A stretch of DNA of 64,000 nt from Pseudomonadales bacterium (lineage in GTDB: Bacteria > Pseudomonadota > Gammaproteobacteria > Pseudomonadales > Pseudohongiellaceae), in the NCBI GenBank assembly GCA_024234395.1, contig JACKOH010000002.1, positions 1,240,001 to 1,304,000 of the forward strand. Reading direction: 5' to 3'. The notes under the pieces are model-generated. The model made no database searches. It saw only the letters and a list, made by a program, of their open reading frames with translations, and was not told the DNA's origin. Each line of letters opens with the position of its first letter. Position 1 is the first letter of the stretch. This document shows positions 60,520 through 64,000 of this stretch, one piece after another. Made by a program: the position numbers and the translations under genes.

Positions 60520-62070
60520 TCAGCGGGGTTCCAGCAGTCCGGCGTAGTGGATACCGCTCAACAGGGCCATGTTCCGGTCCCAGGTGGTCAGGTCTTCGAG
60601 GCAGAACTGCTGCAGGTTACTGTGTCCGCAGGCCCGTGCCATCACCTGCATGAGAGTGACCGAGGCCGCCAGAAACCGGGCCAGCTGATCCGCCGATCGC
60701 TGTATGTCGAGACGTTTGCGCAGTTCCGGCTGCTGAGTGGTAATTCCGGCCGGGCAGTTGTTGGTATTACAGATGCGGGCGGCGACACAGCCGATTGCCT
60801 GCAATGCACTATTGGCCAGAGCGATGGCATCCGCCCCCAGCGCCAGCGCCTTGACAAAATCCATGGGCAGCCGCAGACCTCCGGTGATCAGCAATGAGAC
60901 GGAACCGCTGGCATCGCAGTGGTCCAGGTGGCTGCGGGCCCGCGCCAGGGCCGGAATGGTCGGAACGCTGATGTGATCACGGAATATTTCCGGCGCGGCG
61001 CCGGTCCCGCCGCCGCGACCGTCGAGAATAATGTAGTCGGCGCCAGCTTCCAGGGCGAAATCGATATCCTGCTCAATACGGTTGGCACTCAACTTGAAGC
61101 CGATCGGGATGCCGCCGGTAATTTCGCGTACCCGATCGGCAAAACGGCGAAAATCCGCCGTCGTGGTCAAATCCCGGAAGGTCGGCGGGGAGATGGCCGG
61201 CTGGCCCTCCGGAATGCCGCGGACGCGGGAGATCCGGGCGGTGTTCTTGCTGCCCGGCAGATGCCCGCCGGTGCCGGTTTTGGCACCCTGACCACCCTTG
61301 AAATGGAAAGCCTGTACCCGGGTCAGCTGTTGCTCGTCATAGCCGAACATGGCGCTGGCCAGCTCGTAGAAATAGCGGCTGTTCTCCGCCTGTTCCTCGG
61401 GCAGCATACCGCCTTCTCCCGAGCAGATTCCGGTACCTGCCTGCTCCGCTCCGCGGGCCAGGGCGATCTTGGCTTCCTCGGACAGGGCGCCAAAGCTCAT
61501 GTCGGAAACCAGCAAGGGTATATCGAGCACCAGCGGTTTTGCGGCTTTGGGACCAATGACTGTTTCAGTCACCACCGGATGGTCTTCCAGCAATGGCTTC
61601 ACAGCCAGCTGGGCGGTCAGGATCTGGATGTCGTCCCAATGGGGTAGCTTGTGGCGCGGGACGCCCATGGCGGTCATGGGGCCGTGATGGCCGACTTTTT
61701 CCAGGCCGTCGCGAGCCAGCTGGTGAATCAGCTCGACGCTGGGCTCTTCCGGGGTCGCCCTGGCGGTCGGAGCCCGGTCACCGGATTCCTGTTGCTCCAC
61801 TCCGGGGCCGGGCTTGCCCACCTCGGCGTCGCTGAACCGCTTGTGGGTACCATCGCAGAAGGGCTGGTTACCGGTGTGCTTGCAGCGACAGAGATAGGCC
61901 TCTCCATCCTGTTCGGCGGTAAACGGTCGCGGTTTGAGCGTGGTGCTGGCATGGCTGCCGTCACAGAACGGCTGATTGGCCGAGCGGCCACACACGCAGA
62001 AATAATATTCCCGGCCTTTTTCCAGTTCCACCTTGATGGGCGAGTTGGCCGCTACGATGGGCTTATCCAT
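60520..62070 (-). CDS. CDGSH iron-sulfur / FMN glutamate-synthase-domain fusion protein
   Basis: 516 residues from the ATG at 62070 (AAGGA site). Two N-terminal CDGSH iron-sulfur motifs: CVCG...PFCDGSH (~25-38) and CRCK...PFCDGTH (~62-75), each with the three Cys and one His set. After a linker comes the FMN-binding glutamate synthase domain (~140-510) with GAEQAGTGICSGEGGML, GGQGAKTGTGG and DYIILDGRGGGTGAAP. The 3Fe-4S Cys cluster region CNTNNCPAGI (~468) is present. It lacks the glutaminase domain. Likely an electron-transfer oxidoreductase in the cytoplasm; the reaction is unknown. Confidence 0.88.
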   Translation of the reverse strand: MDKPIVAANSPIKVELEKGREYYFCVCGRSANQPFCDGSHASTTLKPRPFTAEQDGEAYLCRCKHTGNQPFCDGTHKRFSDAEVGKPGPGVEQQESGDRAPTARATPEEPSVELIHQLARDGLEKVGHHGPMTAMGVPRHKLPHWDDIQILTAQLAVKPLLEDHPVVTETVIGPKAAKPLVLDIPLLVSDMSFGALSEEAKIALARGAEQAGTGICSGEGGMLPEEQAENSRYFYELASAMFGYDEQQLTRVQAFHFKGGQGAKTGTGGHLPGSKNTARISRVRGIPEGQPAISPPTFRDLTTTADFRRFADRVREITGGIPIGFKLSANRIEQDIDFALEAGADYIILDGRGGGTGAAPEIFRDHISVPTIPALARARSHLDHCDASGSVSLLITGGLRLPMDFVKALALGADAIALANSALQAIGCVAARICNTNNCPAGITTQQPELRKRLDIQRSADQLARFLAASVTLMQVMARACGHSNLQQFCLEDLTTWDRNMALLSGIHYAGLLEPR

Positions 62071-62089
62071 GTTGATGAATTCCTTCCTG

Positions 62090-63730
62090 TTAACGGCAGC
62101 TGAAGTTTTCTGCGACCCAATTGGCCGGATCGTTTTCCGCCCCGACCGGGCCGGTGTAGCGGGCCCGTTGCGGGAACGGACACAGCGGTCGCTGGTTGTC
62201 GACCTGGCCATTGCTGCTGTGGGTGGCGATTATGGAGTCCGGGGCAGTGTCGTTCTCCACCCAGTCCACCAGTGCCGGCAGCTTGTCCCAGGAATTGGGG
62301 CCCGCACCGCCTCCGCAGTGGCCCATGCCGGGAACCAGAAACAGCCTGGCGCTGGCTCCGGCCGCGCTGACACTGCCATCAAAAGTGGTTTCCACCATGT
62401 CGCTGAAATAGTCCACGGTGGCTTCCGCAACCGACAGGGCGTCGGTGAGCCCGTGATACACGATCAGCTTGCCGCCGCGCTGTTTCAGGAAACTGCTAAG
62501 ATCCGGATCGGTGGCGTCCATGATTGAACTCATCAGCCGGGCGTTACCGGCGGTAAACTCATCGACACTGAATTCCTTCCAGTGGTATTCGGGATTCATG
62601 CCGGTTTTCCGCGGCTGGTAATCAAATTCATTGAGACGCGGAATTGCGACGCCCGGATCCTGTTCGAAGAACAGGTAATTGACGTGATCGCCGGCGGGTC
62701 CGCTGAGCATGCTGGGAAGGTTGTTGTTGTGTGCTCCGGGAACGAACAGACGCACCCAGTCCGGCTCTGAACCCGGCAGCTTGCCCGGGTAGATCACGGT
62801 GCCGTTGCTGTCCGCCGGGCCACGATAAAAATCAGCCACAGTCTGTATTTGCTGCGGCGTGAAGCAACTGTCGGTGCTGACTCCGGTCGGGCAGGCCAGG
62901 TCAGCCAGATCGGTCGCCGGCTCGAAGTTGCAGCTGAACGGATTGTCGATTACACCGTCGCGAATTCCGTCGATGGCATCGCATTTGTTCAGTACCGCCT
63001 CATTGAGCAGATCCACCAGCCGTGTACTGTCACGACTGCCGTCGCCATCCGTATCGACCGCCAGGTTACCGGCCATATGGTTTTTGAACATTTGTTGTAA
63101 ATGCCACACACCGGCGGTATTCATGGCCTGGTAGAAATTAACCGGTGCTCCGGCGACAATGCCATCGAAGTCGTTGGGGTAGCGTTGTGCTTCCATCAGG
63201 CCCTGTCTGCCACCGGTGGAGCAACCTTCGAAATAGGAGTGCTGGGGACCCTGGTCATAGTAGGCATCGACCAGGGTTTTACCGGCCATCACTGTCAGAT
63301 GTACTGCACGATATCCAAAATCGATTTCCGCCTGCCGATTATTCAATCCGAACGAAGAACCCGGCTCGGACCCATTGTCATGCCCGGTATTACTGTTGGC
63401 CACCGCATACCCCTCCGCCACCCGGTGATCGGCGAAGTCCAGGTCGCCGTCCTTGCCCCCGTCACCCCATTGCAGGAAGCGCCCGTTCCAGTTTTCCGGC
63501 AGAGGTAACTGCACGTGATAGTGAATAGCGGGAGAAATGACACCTCTTACATAACAATATGGGCTGCCATCGGCAGTGGACCGCAGCCGTGCCGAAGTCA
63601 GAGTGAGGTTGGGAGTATCCAGCAGCATTTGACAGGCAAGGGCAGCACTGCTGCCGGTGGTTTGAGCGCCTGACTGGCCGGAGACAAGCAATAGGGCCAC
63701 GGCCAGGAGAAGAGGTAATGCTGTTTTCAT
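62090..63730 (-). CDS. Tannase/feruloyl esterase-family exported hydrolase
   Basis: 546 residues from the ATG at 63730 with a GAGGAT site and a signal peptide (~1-23, GQSGAQ). Alpha/beta hydrolase: nucleophile Ser in SYFEGCSTGGRQGLMEAQ (~170-187, the CS-D-HC-type motif of tannases), the Cys partner nearby, and HCGGGAGPNSWD (~460, catalytic His). It hydrolyses esters of phenolic acids such as gallate or ferulate, or related compounds. Its 3' end is 19 bases before the CDGSH fusion gene start. Confidence 0.88.
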   Translation of the reverse strand: MKTALPLLLAVALLLVSGQSGAQTTGSSAALACQMLLDTPNLTLTSARLRSTADGSPYCYVRGVISPAIHYHVQLPLPENWNGRFLQWGDGGKDGDLDFADHRVAEGYAVANSNTGHDNGSEPGSSFGLNNRQAEIDFGYRAVHLTVMAGKTLVDAYYDQGPQHSYFEGCSTGGRQGLMEAQRYPNDFDGIVAGAPVNFYQAMNTAGVWHLQQMFKNHMAGNLAVDTDGDGSRDSTRLVDLLNEAVLNKCDAIDGIRDGVIDNPFSCNFEPATDLADLACPTGVSTDSCFTPQQIQTVADFYRGPADSNGTVIYPGKLPGSEPDWVRLFVPGAHNNNLPSMLSGPAGDHVNYLFFEQDPGVAIPRLNEFDYQPRKTGMNPEYHWKEFSVDEFTAGNARLMSSIMDATDPDLSSFLKQRGGKLIVYHGLTDALSVAEATVDYFSDMVETTFDGSVSAAGASARLFLVPGMGHCGGGAGPNSWDKLPALVDWVENDTAPDSIIATHSSNGQVDNQRPLCPFPQRARYTGPVGAENDPANWVAENFSCR

Positions 63731-63787
63731 GGTAATCCTCAGTTTTTTTTCATCAGAGTCGCGATCGTTGCCGCTGGTTTTTATCAA

Positions 63788-63832
63788 CTGCCACCTGCCA
63801 CTTGCCACCTGTCTCCTATCTCCTATCACCTG
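63788..63832. repeat. Imperfect tandem heptamers upstream of the tannase-like gene
   Basis: CTGCCAC, CTGCCAC, TTGCCAC in tandem, then TCTCCTA twice and CACCTG. They lie within the 5' flank of the gene (63731-64000). The frame runs through them, but the real start is at 63730. Confidence 0.5.
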
Positions 63833-64000
63833 CGCAGCCGTTCGCCGGTTCAGGGTGGATGGGCCTGGAAATGCCATTTAGCCATAGCCCCGGCCAACAG
63901 TCCAATTGCCGGGTTGCCTGGGAATGACCCTGAAGAAACTATGGTTGTTCTGGGAATTGTTACCTTGAGTTTATTAACGTCACACCAATCACGTTATAAG

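Overview
The window looks like a chromosomal segment of a free-living, probably marine or aquatic gammaproteobacterium. The support is the gene content: PQQ-dependent dehydrogenases with c-type cytochromes, a complete-looking Tad/Flp pilus locus, malonate uptake (madLM), a TorF-like porin, an old-yellow-enzyme reductase, GT-C glycosyltransferases and many exported proteins of unknown function. The backbone is GC-rich with strongly GC-biased third codon positions. I cannot name the genus from the sequence alone. No rRNA, tRNA, CRISPR array, transposase or integrase gene was found.

Layout. 0.1-17 kb: a membrane-anchored AraC regulator, madLM, a quinoprotein dehydrogenase plus di-heme cytochrome, an M48 lipoprotein protease, a LysR/azoR/pirin unit, cysK, a HAD phosphatase, a MAPEG protein, a VanX-like dipeptidase, an OYE reductase and a lipoprotein cytochrome c. 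17.2-31 kb: Flp pilin followed by the Tad machine in one direction (CpaB, CpaC, small lipoprotein, TadG-like, small Cys-rich ORF, TadE, CpaE/TadZ, TadA, TadB, TadC, two TPR lipoproteins) and then a PilZ protein that could couple the system to c-di-GMP. 31-36.6 kb: alpha/beta hydrolase, thpR, acyl-CoA dehydrogenase, MaoC-like hydratase and CitE-like lyase.

36.7-42.5 kb is the accessory island and the most interesting part. It is an array of integron gene cassettes without a visible integrase (CALIN-like). Six attC sites can be read, and in five of six cassettes the first bases are an exact reverse complement of the cassette's own R'' box (the sixth has one mismatch). The cassettes are: two identical 361-bp non-coding units in tandem, a GNAT acetyltransferase, a small secreted protein, a 2.2-kb cassette carrying a structured non-coding RNA plus a SLATT-type 2TM membrane protein plus a reverse transcriptase, and a small membrane protein. 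The RNA/SLATT/RT cassette has the organisation of a retron or DRT-like anti-phage system carried as a mobile integron cassette. A pair of about 118-bp sequences in inverted orientation, each with a TATAGT box and an intrinsic terminator, flanks the array and points inward.

42.5-64 kb: exported proteins, an NhaC-type antiporter, a GT87 and another GT-C membrane protein, an LTA-synthase-like sulfatase, a PspB-like protein, a zinc-less MDR reductase, and then a long minus-strand run with an NHL-repeat protein, TorF-like porin, a PHM-like/cytochrome fusion, a quinohemoprotein dehydrogenase, a CHRD protein, a CDGSH/glutamate-synthase fusion and a tannase/feruloyl esterase-like enzyme. This run reads as periplasmic oxidation of organic substrates feeding electrons to cytochromes.

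Four copies (two full at 264 bp, two end fragments) of one TA-flanked MITE-like element are scattered through the window, and every copy lies between two convergent genes.
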